Origin: Parelaphostrongylus tenuis
Lineage: Eukaryota; Nematoda; Chromadorea; Rhabditida; Metastrongylidae
Reading direction: 5' to 3'
Assembly (NCBI GenBank): GCA_019055375.1
Contig: JAHQIW010007136.1
Span: 1 to 64,000 of the forward strand
Length of the DNA stretch: 64,000 nt
Both the position numbers and the translations under genes were made by a program. The notes beneath the pieces were generated by a model that worked only from the letters and a program-made list of their open reading frames with translations, was not told where the DNA came from and ran no database searches. This document shows positions 1-12,240 of this stretch, piece after piece (the first letter of the stretch is position 1; each line of letters starts with the position of its first letter).

Positions 1-3000
1 CGGTCAAGAACAAAGATCATTTGATTGCCTCACCAAATTCTATTCATAGTTTTCTTGACTCCCTTTTAATGACTTTTAAAGTGCTGTACAGCCAAAAGAA
101 GTCTGAATTTTGCTCAGGCTCCAGCTGAAGTATCCGAATTCACAGATGTGTGTGGCGAATTTCGCTTTCTTGAATTCTTGTCAGCGTTTTTTTTTTTATT
201 CAGTTTTCGAAACTCTAGATCAATAAATGCTTTACTACTCTAAGCGCTCCTTTATGCGTTTTTATTATGCCTTTTCCTAGAAACTTGCTTAGACTTAAAC
301 TTAGGCCGCAGCTTATGTTTCGAGTTGTCCTGTATAGTGCTTGATCTTAAGGCGGCTTGGGTTCAGCTCTTCATAACAGATTTGTATGGCAATATACAAA
401 GGAAAGTGAAGAGCCCAAATACCACACAGCGATAGAGCAAAAGTTTTCACTACAGTATTTCGCTTTAAGCATCATCACTGCAATCTATGGTTCAACTTGT
501 GATCGCATTTTGAAGAGCGCTATTACCTCATTCATGACTATATTGTGTAAAATTCCTGAAGCCCGTCAATTACCTGATCAAAAGAACATGGGCATGGCGC
601 CCGCCCGAGTGTGGAGAACCCAATATGCCTTGACTACACACAGAGCACTATCTCAAAGCGCCCACTGAAAAAACGAGTCCCAAAGCCATTGATTGGATCG
701 AAATTTATGTGCTGTTCGAATGATTACTTGAATTCTGGGAAACGCGTCCGGCCCAGGAACAAATTGCTTGATTTGAAATATGACCTCTTATTACTCCTCA
801 GATGTTCGTCTTTTAGTTACGATATAGACTTGGCATCACTAATGAGAACATTTTTAGAAAAAAGTCGATCATGATAACTTCTAGTTTATGCTATCAAACG
901 GTTCTTGCAAATCCTTCCCCCCCCCCCCAATAAAGAATAAATAGCAAATAACGAACAACCGTGGTCCTTACTATAGTACCTTATCTTCGAATAGCCCCTT
1001 GAGCTGATAGCGGTAGTACTGAAGAGCGTTACAATAACGGGGAAAGTTCTACAATTCCGTGCACTGTAAGAGCCATTCCAAACGTTAACAATAGTCACAT
1101 ACGGGGGTGAAGAAGACAAACATCTCTCACAAGACTTGGCGATAGACAAGCCAAGTGTGGACGTGAAGGGGCGTCTTGGATGGGAAGCACTTTTTGAAGA
1201 CGGTTATAAAACATAATTTCTAACGGTCTTTGGGTGCTTGAGCGCACAGTTCCTAGGTAGCTGATTACTTTCAGTATAAGTCTTTCTTCGGTTTTTTCGA
1301 TTTCTATTTTAGCGTTCTTGCCCGGTGCAGTGACAGATTTCCCTTCATTGAGAATGCTTACACGAGTGCCCAAAATTATCTACGATTTTCATCATTGTTA
1401 CTCGCTGTTGTGTCGTCACGTTGTTGGTCTGATTTGGTCTCTGCGAACGTAATTGTGATAACCCTTAGATTGAGACAACGTTGAGCGATTATTGATGTCC
1501 TAATCCACAAATTGATCCCTCACTCCGTTTGGTGATTTACGTTGTTTCCGTCGTAATGGTTACTAGGCACCCCAAACGTCATATTTAACAAATATTAGGA
1601 TAAAGGTTGTGGTACTGAGGTTTTAACAATATGTTTGCAGAAACGCAGTGTTTGCGTAGGAGGCCTAGATTTCAAATAAGTGCGACGTTTTATGAGATAA
1701 CAAATGGTTTTCTTTCATACAATATATCTTCTATGTGGAAATACAATATGCTTTTCGAGTGGCTTAGCTTCGTTTACCTTTCTCGTGCTATTTTTGGAAA
1801 AAATTACGATGAAACAACCATAAAGATAGGTGCGATTAGTCGATGTGAGCGTTATGAACATCAATGCCAGACACAATTTTATTGTCTAGAATTATCGGAG
1901 AGCACGAGTCCATCACGTTTCTTTCTCATACTCAGGCACTGTGTTACCGAAATGAGCCTGACACAGTAAGTTAAAAACCTGAACTGTCACTCAACGATGA
2001 ATCTCTGCGTTATAATGGACGCGAAGCGAGATAAAGATTGTATGCTAAGAGTTTACCCGCATCTGTCGAAAGCTAGGATGCCCAATGAATCTGAAGTCTT
2101 TACCGTTATTTTAATAACCGGAAATTGTTCTATGGGCACACCCTGACGTCGAGACATCCAGTTCCAAAACACCTGTTGCGCTTAGCAATATGAGTCGTCA
2201 GTCCATGGTTGGGGAATTTCTTATCTGTACTTATGCATTTACGTGCAGAACATTACAACCATTCGGCTCAACTGTCGAAATCTTCTTCAGAAAACTAAAA
2301 ACTTTCTGGAAAAATATGATGCACAACTGTTTCTGAAGTGAATGGATAGAGCTGCTCTCAGGCACGTTGATAGAAAAAGAATAGAAGGGCTTTCGTTCTA
2401 GACACTGTGATATTTTTTGATGTAGGGTCACCAGAGAATTCAGAGCGATCCACGAGGGGAGCGGGTGAATTAATTGGTGAATGATTTGCACTGCAGAGGA
2501 AGCAGTAATAAGTTGCTAATCAAGGCCCGGGTATGAGAACGCTTGTGTACGGGTCTCGTTTCTCATTTTAACAGCGAGGGGGATATTTTTTGAGGAGATT
2601 TCTAATTTAATGTGACGTGACGAGTAAGCCAGAGTAATCCCTGATAGTGGAGCGGAATTACATTTGAAATCGTGAATCAATGTATTAATGAACTTAACCC
2701 CTACTTGTACTTTTCCGATATGGGCCGTTCGCTTTTTGACAACATAACCATCGTGAACTGTTCATCATTACTATTTTCTGTATGCGGCAGATAAATTTCT
2801 TTCATAGCGTCCCGTGACAATCCGAAAAGAAGGCATGTTGGAGAAACAGTTGTCTAGTAGTCAACTTAATTTACCACTACCTATTGTTTTCTTTTCTCAG
2901 TACAGACTGATGTGGTGTCAGTCAAGTAGAAAAATTCTGATCAGTAATTCCCTGTTATGGATATGGTGTCTCTATAGAACGATTCCCTTGATGTAGCCGG

Positions 3001-4636
3001 CGTCCTATGGTAGTCGGTAGCGACTCGTGTCCAATGCGTCATTCCGTTCACTTGGTCATCATGTATGTTCGGAAACATGGAAAACCGCTCGTGTCTTGTG
3101 TTTTTATACATGATCGGCTGAAAGAAACATCTAATAACTTATTGCTTTAAAAACACACATTTATTCTGTACCGAGAAATTTGAACAATCCTGTCTACGTA
3201 GACTCAGTTTTATATGTGCGACATTATTTGCATCTCCGATTATGCTCTGTGGCTGAGTCTTTTTCACATAATCGCACGTCCCGAAAATGCTATTTGTAAT
3301 ATGCGTAAAATTTTTGTCCCCCCCATATGTGAAGAGTTTTATTTGCAACACGGACTCTATTATTTCGAAGTACGTATTTGTGGAAATACTCGGGAATCTT
3401 GATAAGATGTAGTACGAGCTATACTATAATTGCGGTATTGAGATATGGTATTGACATCGCTATCTGGCCTTTCAACAATGACTCCGCGGAGTTAGTGCTG
3501 TCTTTACAATCGACTCTGCATGCGGGTAGCCCGCAGCGAGTCGTGAGACCCCGATACGTTGATACAGAATTTGGTCTTGTGAAACCTGATGATGCCGCGT
3601 GACGCTGATCGCAAACCATTGACTTCGCATGCCCGGAGACCCGAGCACTCCTCTATGAATCCCTTGAATCCTGCTACAACACACTGAGGCCTTGGTTTAT
3701 TTTTGAGATCGCACTATTTTGCTATGTGCACTATAATAGGCCGAGTTATAGTTTCCCGCTGGTGGCTGCTGAATAGATGAGCGCCTACGGGAACTGGTTG
3801 CGATTTTTGGGTTTAGTGATGTGCATTGGCAGTCATCCCTGGGCAAGACGCGTAAAAAAGCATTGATGCTGTTATCATTCTATCAAGTCCCCGTCTTCTC
3901 TGCGTAAATTAAAATATTGTAAGCAAGCATTAATTCACGGATAGTCAGTTTTTGGCGGGTAAAATGAATTTTCACACAGCTGATGATTGATGTATCTTTT
4001 GATCGTCTCCCCGACCCTATGCTGCGCTCGGTGCGCCTTCAAAATTTTGATTCCAAGTTGGAGTCGATTTTAGAAATTTTGCATCGCCTTCGAATATGAA
4101 ACTGCATCAATAATTTCTTGTTATGAAAGAGAACTAAGTGGAGGACGAGTCTCTGAATAACGCTTGAACCAGTGCGGGTAGAGCTAAAGCGTGTAAGATC
4201 AGCGTGTATTTTCTTTCCATGCAGTAATAGTAACACAAATGTAATTAAGCTTTTTCATATTTCAATATATTGAAGGATATGCAAAACTCTCAACTCAGTC
4301 AGTAATCGAAGAGCTTTGTGTTCAGAGTTTTGCATATTGCTCCACCGCACTTGTAGCTATTATATTATAAAGCTGTTGAATTTGGTAAAATTAAAAATTC
4401 TTGTAGTTTCTTCCATACTGTTGACAAACCAAGGTTGACATAAATATAAGTGCTTGATCATCGTTTCGACGTTCCTGTTCTTCAAAACATAGTTCATGAG
4501 GCTATGTTCGACAGTAGTTGAAGTCCTGGGTCGGATTATGGAGCCATTGCACTCTGTATCAGATGTATCACCTGTAGTCCCCGTTGACTGTCGAGTGATT
4601 CGAGCGCGCAGCAGCAAACGGTTCCATTTTTTCCTA
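1..4636. other. No recognised gene
   Basis: Scattered ORFs up to about 112 codons are present, none with a recognisable domain or splice structure. A slightly GC-richer patch at 3480-3690 is open on both strands, but its translations match nothing I know. No rRNA- or tRNA-like fold was seen. Confidence 0.5.
4277..4337. repeat. Perfect 14-bp inverted repeat
   Basis: ATATGCAAAACTCT (4277-4290) and its exact complement (4324-4337) enclose 33 bases. It could be a short MITE remnant or form a hairpin. No neighbouring gene gives it context. Confidence 0.6.
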
Positions 4637-5350
4637 TTACGTGCATGAGTAGCCCAGTTGATTCTCCCGCTTTAGGGATTCGTAGAGCATCATGTGCCTT
4701 TCTAGGCTAATCATGAAGAAATAGTACCATTGGGCCGGTGGTATTACTGTTAGAGCGCTTGATATCCCGAGGAATGTGACTGCTCTGGTCCATCGGTTGG
4801 CGTTGAAGCATATCACGTGTCCGACCCACCTCATTTTCGATAGCCTGGCGTGTAGTACGGTGTCTCTGATCATCGATCGTTGACTTACGTCGCAACCTCG
4901 GATCCTTTCTCTCATTTTCGAGATACGGGTTACTCCTAGCATTAACCTTTCCACTGTGCGCTCAATAACGCCAAGTGATCTTTCATTCTGCTTACGTAGC
5001 TACCAGATTTCCGCTCCACACGTTTGGGCAGGAAAAAGCGTTGTGTCAAAAAGTCGGGCTCAGAGTATAATGTTCTTCGTCCTCTTCACTACGTCCTTGA
5101 TGCTCTCAAACGCTCTCCAAGGCGCTTATTTCCTCTTGCTCAATTTTGGAGCTGGATCGTTCATCAAGTTGAATTCACGGCATAGATAGACGTAATTGGA
5201 GCATTCGGAGATGTTTGTCTCATTAAGTGAGACTGAGCTGTCTCTTGTACCCTCGTGAAACTTCAATGAATGTTGTGATTGTGTGAATGCGGTCTATAAT
5301 GCGAAATCCTTTACGAAATCGTGCTTGTTCGTCATGCAGTATTTCACTAG
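4637..5350 (-). mobile_element. RTE-type non-LTR retrotransposon, 3' fragment (decayed)
   Basis: The minus strand, read across several frames, carries the end of an RTE reverse transcriptase. DEQARFRKGFRIIDRIHTI belongs to the RT domain (.EQAGFR.GFSTIDHIHT). NYVYLCREFNLMND matches the YVYLGRE region. The C-terminal block follows: RKQNERSLGVIERTVERLML, GVTRISKMRERI and MRWVGHVICFNANRWTRAV. Stops and frame changes show that it is dead. Confidence 0.8.
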
Positions 5351-5953
5351 AAAAGCTTCTATTGATGCGACGAGCAACATGCACAATGTGAGGGAGACGA
5401 CCTGTAGAAAATCGGCTAAAATCAGTTCACTTTTGATGAGCAGGAAGACTTTAAAACGTTGCTCAAGAAAAGCATTTTTATGCCAAACCTTGCGTCATCC
5501 CGTTATTATAAAATACACAATTGACTATTATACCGTTTGTATTGAGTTTTTTTAAGACCACTCTAAAAAATCAATATATCTCATAATTATTCTTTGAGCC
5601 GATATGTTATGTAATTTGTTATGGGCTCTTCAACAGCCCGATACACGTGTTTCGGCCTTACAGCCTCCTCAGTTGGGTAGGTTCTTCGTCTTTTGTCAGT
5701 AATCTCGGAGGTCTCTACAACTTCCCATAAAGAGTAGACGACGACGAACGATTCACACAACTGTTGTCTAGCAAAAGAAATCACTAGATCGGCAGTGTTA
5801 TACACTTGGTCACTCTTGACACGTATTTTTGAAAATATTATTACCGTTTGTTTCGAGTATTCTTTGAGACCACGGTCAATATTAAATATATCTCATGATT
5901 AGTCTAACTTCTTTCTATTTTGACTGCCACTTGCAGTGGTATGATGTTATAGT

Positions 5954-6087
5954 ATACCCAATATGTGGAGTACTGTGGCAAGCGTCGGTAGTGCAAAGGT
6001 TAGCATACGCTCGCTGAAAGAGTGAGATCTGGGTGGATTCCCAGCTGACGCGAATGTTTTTTGCACAGTACTCCACATATTGGGTAT
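5954..6087. mobile_element. 134-bp MITE with perfect 24-bp terminal inverted repeats around a tRNA-like core
   Basis: The ends ATACCCAATATGTGGAGTAC(TGTG) at 5954-5977 and their exact complement at 6064-6087 enclose a tRNA-like sequence (5982-6051). Related ends occur near 22.80 kb next to another tRNA-like pair, so this is a family. It lies in the loop of the larger fold-back at 5.56-6.33 kb. Confidence 0.8.
5982..6051 (+). other. tRNA-Gly-like sequence inside the MITE
   Basis: GCGTCGG pairs with CTGACGC as an acceptor stem of 7 pairs, and CGCTC/GAGTG forms an anticodon stem with loop GCTGAAA. The T-stem CTGGG/CCCAG has a shortened loop. The D-arm text (AGTGCAAAGGTTAGCAT) resembles nematode tRNA-Gly(UCC). 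Substitutions in the loops argue against a working tRNA. Confidence 0.45.
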
Positions 6088-6384
6088 CTCATGATCATTA
6101 TTTGAGAGCAACCAAGCGCGATACTGCCGTTCTGGTTGAAATATTTCACTTCACGGCAATTGGTGTGAATCGTTCCTCGTTGCCTACTTTCATAGGATGA
6201 TGTGGGGGGCCCCGAGATGATTGGCTGAAGGCGAAGGGCCGGCCTGACTGACGAGGCTGCAAGGCCGAAACATGTGTATCGGACTGTTCAAGATTTCATA
6301 ACGGACCACATGACACTGACTATTGTTCCTAAGCCTTGATGAAAATCGATTAATGAAAAAAAGGCAAAAAAAATCAAAACTCAC

Positions 6385-7911
6385 TCCAAAGTTGTGGTAC
6401 TGACTGGAAGAAACTGAGAACCCAGCAAATCAAAACGACGAAAGCCGTATTTTTGACACTCAGTAGAAATGAAGCTCGCAGAGGAAACGCTATGGCAATT
6501 ACTCTGTTCAAAGCGATGGCAAGTTGAGAATAGACGTGAACATTCCTCAGCATGAAAACCATCAAACCGAACAGCTTACCTATCAACTTCGTGGATATCC
6601 CGCTCCCACTGCAAATGATGAGATTTGCCTTTTATATATGCATATGTAAGATCTCAGTGGAATTCCTTTTATGATCAAACATATAATCGTGTTTCTGATC
6701 ATTGTAGTATACATAGCGTTATATGGTTCAAAAGTTTCTCAATGCTTAAAAAGGTGAGGAATCAGGAGCGTTGTTTGAGGGAAACCGGTACCAATTTTGT
6801 GGTTGTGATCTTCTCAGGCGATTGATTATGTAAAGAATTTCACTACCTGCCTGAGAAGAGATCGAGATAACTGCGGGCCCACGAAACTTGTGTGACTATT
6901 TTCAAAATTCTAAATAACACTAGTAAAAAGCGAGTTTTGTTTCTCTCACAAGTCGAGTTTTTGCAAACAGGATCTATAACTTGGATTAGTGACTAACACT
7001 ACATTAGTGAAAGAAACTACAACAATGGCAATTCATAACTTCAAGTGAACGGGTCGAACTCCCTATTTAGATGAAATAGTTAGGCTTTTTGTGTCTTCAA
7101 AACTTTGTTCCCTTCACGCTTACTTAGGAACGGCATAAGGTTTCTTCAATGTTATCCAACCACATTTGTCAATGAATTCCCTGGCTCATTAGGCTTACAT
7201 ACTGTAGAACTTCATTTCTTAGTTCTGTCTTACTACGCAAAGAAGACTGAATTAATATTATTGCCTCTAGCTTTACACGTAAACACTAGCAAAGCGAGTA
7301 ATTACAATTACTTATGAGAATTTAACAACAACTATAAGCTCTGAAATCTTACAGTAATGTAACAGGGGTACACCAGAAGACGAAGAGAAGTAGAATACTC
7401 ATATTGGTGATGATTCGGGAGAAGCACAACAGGCCAAACGAATTTCGCAATGCTGGATTGTAACTCACTGCAAATATAGCAGCAACGTTTGAGAGCAAAC
7501 CAAACACTCCTTCCTGAAAGATATGTCTGGTAGAACGTACCAACTATGCCACTGAATTTTTGACCGAAACAGTGAGTCACCACGTTCTTTACCTCTCACT
7601 GACCGTCAGAGTGCTAATGCTTCTACGCAAATTTTTTTTTGCTAAACCCATCTCTCCCCACTGAACATTACTTGATAAGGACATTAACAGAGTGACATTG
7701 AAGAATCGTATTTGTTACATTTCATCTCACTAGTCGTAATGAAAGTTTTGTAATAACGCTGGCTCTAGGTATTAAATGCTTTGAGTTTCTAAGCGATCTC
7801 ATACTTTTTACACGTTATAAAGGGTAACTTAAGGCTCACCACGGCCATGATCACCGATACCGCAATGTTTTCCTCATGAACATACAAAGAAGTAGACGAG
7901 AGGTTTGCCAT
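6385..7911 (-). CDS. Srx-type serpentine chemoreceptor, 5' part (truncated gene or pseudogene)
   Basis: The product would be a seven-transmembrane chemosensory receptor of the nematode Srx class. Exon 1 is 7840-7911 (starts MANLSSTSLYVHEE, then the start of TM1), exon 2 is 7353-7513 and exon 3 is 6385-6608. The junctions are in phase (0, then 2), with donors gtgagc, gtaaga and gtgagt and acceptors tttcag and ttgcag. Exon 2 encodes GVFGLLSN (TM1) and LRNSFGLLCFSR, followed by the TM2 segment ending FVFWCTPVTL. Exon 3 encodes the TM3 segment YSQLAIALNRVIAIAFPL and a TM4 segment ending near VPQLW. These NSFG, FWC.P and LNR.IAI.FPL signatures are typical of Srx. The model stops at about 152 residues, where family members are usually around 300. 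I see no exons for TM5-7 downstream, where a fold-back repeat (5.56-6.33 kb) and a LINE fragment lie. The gene is therefore either 3'-truncated or its last exons are very distant. The family call is firm; functionality is doubtful. Confidence 0.8.
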
Positions 7912-7925
7912 CTGAAGAACGTAGG
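7912..7925 (-). promoter_or_regulatory. Likely trans-splice or splice acceptor directly before the srx start codon
   Basis: On the minus strand the sequence ttcttcag directly precedes the ATG of the srx model. A pyrimidine-rich AG abutting a start codon is typical of nematode spliced-leader addition sites. This supports the ATG at 7911 as the start. An upstream untranslated exon would give the same picture. Confidence 0.5.
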
Positions 7926-8647
7926 GTCTTCGATTAATGAAAATTGTTAGACAATTGAAAAACGGTGTTGAATAAAAGAGTAGAGCGCAAATTCCGTTTT
8001 CATAATCATAGGCACTTGTTCGAAAACAAATATGAAAACGTCTCTCAAAGCGCTAAACTCCGCGGTGACATTGGTCGTAGGGTATATTTATTTTTAAGGA
8101 GTACACAGCTGAAGCACTAAATTCTTCTACGCAATAAGTTTAAATTCATCCAGCTCCCTGCAGTGGCTTCAACGACTTCATATGAGATGGCAAATGCGGG
8201 ACCTTATTTTGAAATAATAAATTCATTTTACGAGCACTGCTCTATTACTCAGCTAAATTTTTTAATCGCACTGCATAGTGGGCTATTCATAGCTACCTTT
8301 CCGACAGGCAGTAAATGTAACGACATGAATGGATGATTGCGATAGGTTCAATGTCCTTCATGAGAACAAAATCTGCCGAGCTGCTTCATCATACGATTCC
8401 AGCAGTGGTGTTTTAGTTGATCGATTATTTATCCAAAGGAGCTAAACGCTTATTCGGCAATGTAACACTTCGCTGCCTTTCTCAAAACTCAGTCTTACAT
8501 TGGAGAGAAAGTACGCTTGTCTTGACTAAAAAGATTGAAGACTTGTATTTGAAGCTTCACAACTGTTCATAAAACAGCACAGCCGAATGAGTTGTAATTA
8601 TTTGAAGGACATGGGAAACATAACGTTGTCTGGCTGAGCAACAGAGA

Positions 8648-9090
8648 TCTAATGACGTTGAGTGATGTGCAAAACCTTGACATCAAGCGAGACTCGAACC
8701 TGCATTTCATCTTTTCCGTAGACGTGTGCCAATTACATTGCCAACTCCTGCTATCACTCTATCTAAGCTATAAGGCATCAATATGTCAGCAACGGCGTCA
8801 AAGTTTTGCTCGTCACTCAGTATCATTGAGTATATATGTAACATCATATGACCGCTAAAAAGTGGTTAAATAGATTGGGCTAAATGCCGTTATCGGCCAC
8901 CAGGCTAAACTGTTGACGGTTGGTTACTGACAGATTTATACGCTTGGAAAAAGTTGTGGCAAAACAGGCGTCGTTAGTGCAATTGGTTAAGCGAGCGTCC
9001 TCCGAAATGGTCAAATGCGAATTCAAGTCTCGCCCTACGTCAAAGTTTTGCCCGTCACTCAACATCATTGGGTATATATGTAAAATCACA
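8648..9090. repeat. tRNA-derived repeat pair
   Basis: The ends gtcaaagttttgcycgtcactca plus atcattgRgtatatatgtaa occur at 8799-8840 and 9038-9080. The inverse (ttgagtgatgtgcaaaacct) opens at 8659. The right unit carries a tRNA-like stretch (gtgcaattggttaagcgagc .. aattcaagtctcgcc). Relatives lie at 21.99-22.3 kb. Confidence 0.65.
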
Positions 9091-10500
9091 CCACCACTTA
9101 GACTCGGGTAAATAAAAAAAATTTGTTCACAGAGACACAGATCTTTTAAGTTGTTCCAGTTTTCTAATATTTTCCCAACACAAAAGATGCCTTTGGTGCA
9201 ATCTTCTTTGATAAGCTATCATAATTTTAAGGAAGTAACAGAAATGATAACTCATGAGTTCAACAAAACATGCTTTTTGAAAGTAAGGAGTCCGACTATT
9301 GTACTGGGGAACACATGGTGCTCCGAAATGGATAAACGCAGGTTGACAGCTCCAGTAAGGCTCCGTGTTGTGGCTCGTATGTCAACATTCTTATAATTGT
9401 ATTTCACACCGTATCCTACCGCAAGAATGAACAGACACTAAACAAAACTTGTATTATAAAATTGTGCTTCATGCTACGCAGTTAAATTACTTGTTCAACA
9501 ATAGCGATACAAATATATTTTGTGCAGAATATGACTATATCTAATAGATTGATTGCTCATCATCGTTTACAAGACTGCAATTAATCACGAAAAACGTTGT
9601 TTACAGGAGTTTGTCAACTATATCCTTCTTTTTCTCCCCCTTTTTTTTTTTGTAGAGCAGATCTACCCAGGCATCATTGTTGAAAGCTAAAGTCAAACAC
9701 ATTCGCAAAACCGAAGTTCGTAAGGAAAATGGCTAGAATGAAGTCATAGGTTATTTAGTCGTGGTACTCCTTTCACTCAAGAAGTGGAGAGATCAGAAAA
9801 TTTAAGTCACCTAAACTTAACCCCTAAGGGAAGGCTAATAGAAATTAATGGGTGCAGAGCGAATTGCTCGATTTTCGTTGCTTGATTAAGGTTTTTTCGC
9901 CGTATTCCGGAAGAAATCCGAAATTCTCGTCTTCGTTAATAGAACAAGATTTCTTCTACTCACAATTATGCTTCTGGTTTACTTATACGCGTCTTGTGTA
10001 GAGAAAAACGCTGGTTTACTGCGCAGTCATACTCGATTTGGCATTCAATCAATTGTATTGCACTGTGCAAAGAAAATCACAAGGAACGTCTTAAGTTTTG
10101 ATCTTTCCTAGTTTGACACAGAAGCCAGGAATTATGACAGTAAATAAAGAATGGAGAACAAAGAATATTCCATCAAAAATGGCTATGCGTTCTGTATTAA
10201 AAACTGTTCACTGATAACTCCCACAAATCGAAGTTAATATCAATCATTGATTTATTCTCTATTATTCAAAGATGATGTATGTAAGAAAAGTTAAGCAGTT
10301 CTGGTTCGTGGAAGAATTCTGATGGAGAAGGGACAATAGTGCGCGAATGAAAGGCTTAGAACATTGGCATTATGAAACTACTGGTTAGAAATAACCGTCT
10401 CCAAGGAAGTATTCTCGGTAATTTTCCCCAGTCCGAATCCTTATCAAAGAAAGTATTTTTTTATTTCTTTTGACTTTTCAGTAATTACTTGATGGCTTAG
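9091..10500. other. No recognised gene or repeat
   Basis: AT-rich sequence with stop codons in all frames. One 81-codon ORF at 9151-9396 has no recognisable domain. Confidence 0.45.
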
Positions 10501-10729
10501 GCATCCAGAATTTGAAGAGCGTGTTTTATTTTTCAAATGCTTCTTATTTTCTAGTTTTATACTGTAAAGATAAAGTGAAATTTTTTTGCACACTCAAGCA
10601 TCTTTCGCTGAACCAAGGTTTTTATCAAGACTTTGTATACCCACTACATAGCACGCATCTCAACGATCTCAATGGTAAGCTTAGTTTTGGCGAGGGACGT
10701 TTCAGTGGGCTCTCACAGCTAAAGGCTTA

Positions 10730-12240
10730 TTGGGTTCACACACTCGACGCCGTGTCAGTCGCGCAGCGCATTTTACACGAGGCGTGCGATGTGCGCCAAC
10801 TGTAAAACCCAACATTCTTTTAGCTGTATTGGCGCACTAAGAAGTCATTTTTTAAAACCAAGCATGTCCTTGAGATTGTTGAGATTTGCGTTAACCAATG
10901 AATGCGAAATCTGGGAAAAGTCGTGTCCAACGAAAAATACTCAAATGTGCAATACAGTTTTAACCGTGTTGCTACAGCTCGCAAAGAAACTTTTTTTAAA
11001 GGACGAGAACACCACTAAAATTCTCGAAATATAAGCTATCGATCGGATATCAAACAACGACGGCTGATTTCAGTGTTGTAATATCTATACACACACCGGT
11101 GGAAGACATACGCGCCGCATGAAAAATGCAATTTTAATCTCAGTATTGAAGCGGAACATAAAAATTTTTTTGAAAACAAAAACAGCATTAAATTTGCCGA
11201 AATTCTGCTATCGAAGATTTGCTGAACTTTTGAGGAAAAACTTTGCTCATCGACAGATGTTTGAGTGTGGTAAGTTTTATTTTCACTAATACAGCGTAAT
11301 ATAGAAGCCTCTCACAAATAAACTACAGCTTTCAAATGTTCGAGATTCAAGCTATCGAATGACTATTAAAATGCCTAGGAAGAGCAAAAAATAACAATTT
11401 TTTGGTGTGGATGCTGATAGGAGAGGTATCGAATCCTACGCAGTGACAAACGCGCGCTCTACCTGCACTTGCTCTAGCTGGATACTACAATTACCTCCAC
11501 ATAGAGCTCTACCAGAGGTATCTAGTTGTAGAAGATGTGCTTTCATGCTACGTTCTAGCAAGACAAACAGTACAAATGCGCAATAAGGGTTTAACGTTTG
11601 CTTATTTCTTTAGACGTGGTATTACTGCTGAAAAATGAAGGACTTCAAGAGAAGAAGTTACTCTTTATATCAAAAAGCCTTTATAAAAGCTTCATTCGTG
11701 ATAGTCTATTCTTTATCGATAAGGTACCCCTGACGCATAAGCTTTACCCATACTTACCAATAAACCACTTGAGACGTCCAAGCGGCAGGAAGACACTTTA
11801 AACGTAAAATGTAATTTTCTTTTCCATGTTACAGCATTTTCCATGCTGACCTCTTGAATAACAACCAATTGAATTGCAGAAATCTCGAAATTTGGGCTAC
11901 TTAATGACTAGTGAAACTTCAGTGAAGAGCCATATAAAAGCCCCTTTGAGCAAATGAAGCAAATTGAGTGTGAGACATATTTTTATTTTCGCTGTTACAA
12001 CGTAATAAAAAGTCCTTTCCAAAAATCAGACAAATCTTTGAAGCCGCAGAGGTTCAAGCTTTCGATTGACTGCCAAGTATTTGAGAGGGAACTTTTGTCC
12101 AGCGAGAAAGGCCTTCGAAGATTGGCGTACCTCAGCTGATACATGTCGCCCCTTAGGGGTTAATAAAACCAGTTTTGTGACTGTGTTTGTCACCTTGAGG
12201 AAGATCTCACCACTCAAATAAAAGTGGAATAATTAATTAT
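10730..12240. repeat. Block of a degenerate dispersed repeat
   Basis: Repeated motifs occur as diverged units: gagtgtgagacatattttta / tcgctgttacaacgtaataa aaagtcctttcc (near 11966-12020), tgtattggcgcactaagaag (10825) and caagctatcgaatgactatt (11348). Related units sit at 17.8-19.6, 31.87 and 60.76-61.03 kb. No coding potential is recognisable. Confidence 0.55.

Larger units (their letters stand above)
5560..6330. repeat. Fold-back element with diverged arms, hosting a MITE in its loop
   Basis: The left arm (5580-5815) contains agcccgatacacgtgtttcg, gcct..cagtt and a cgacgacgaacgattcacac block. The right arm (6100-6300) holds the inverse (cgaaacatgtgtatcggact, gtgtgaatcgttcc). It belongs to the same family as the 34.2 kb fold-back. 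It occupies the region where 3' srx exons would be expected. Confidence 0.65.

Noticed and set aside
3419..3684. GC-richer overlapping ORFs, considered as rRNA or a conserved gene
   Set aside because: No rRNA core sequence and no known protein motif were recognised.
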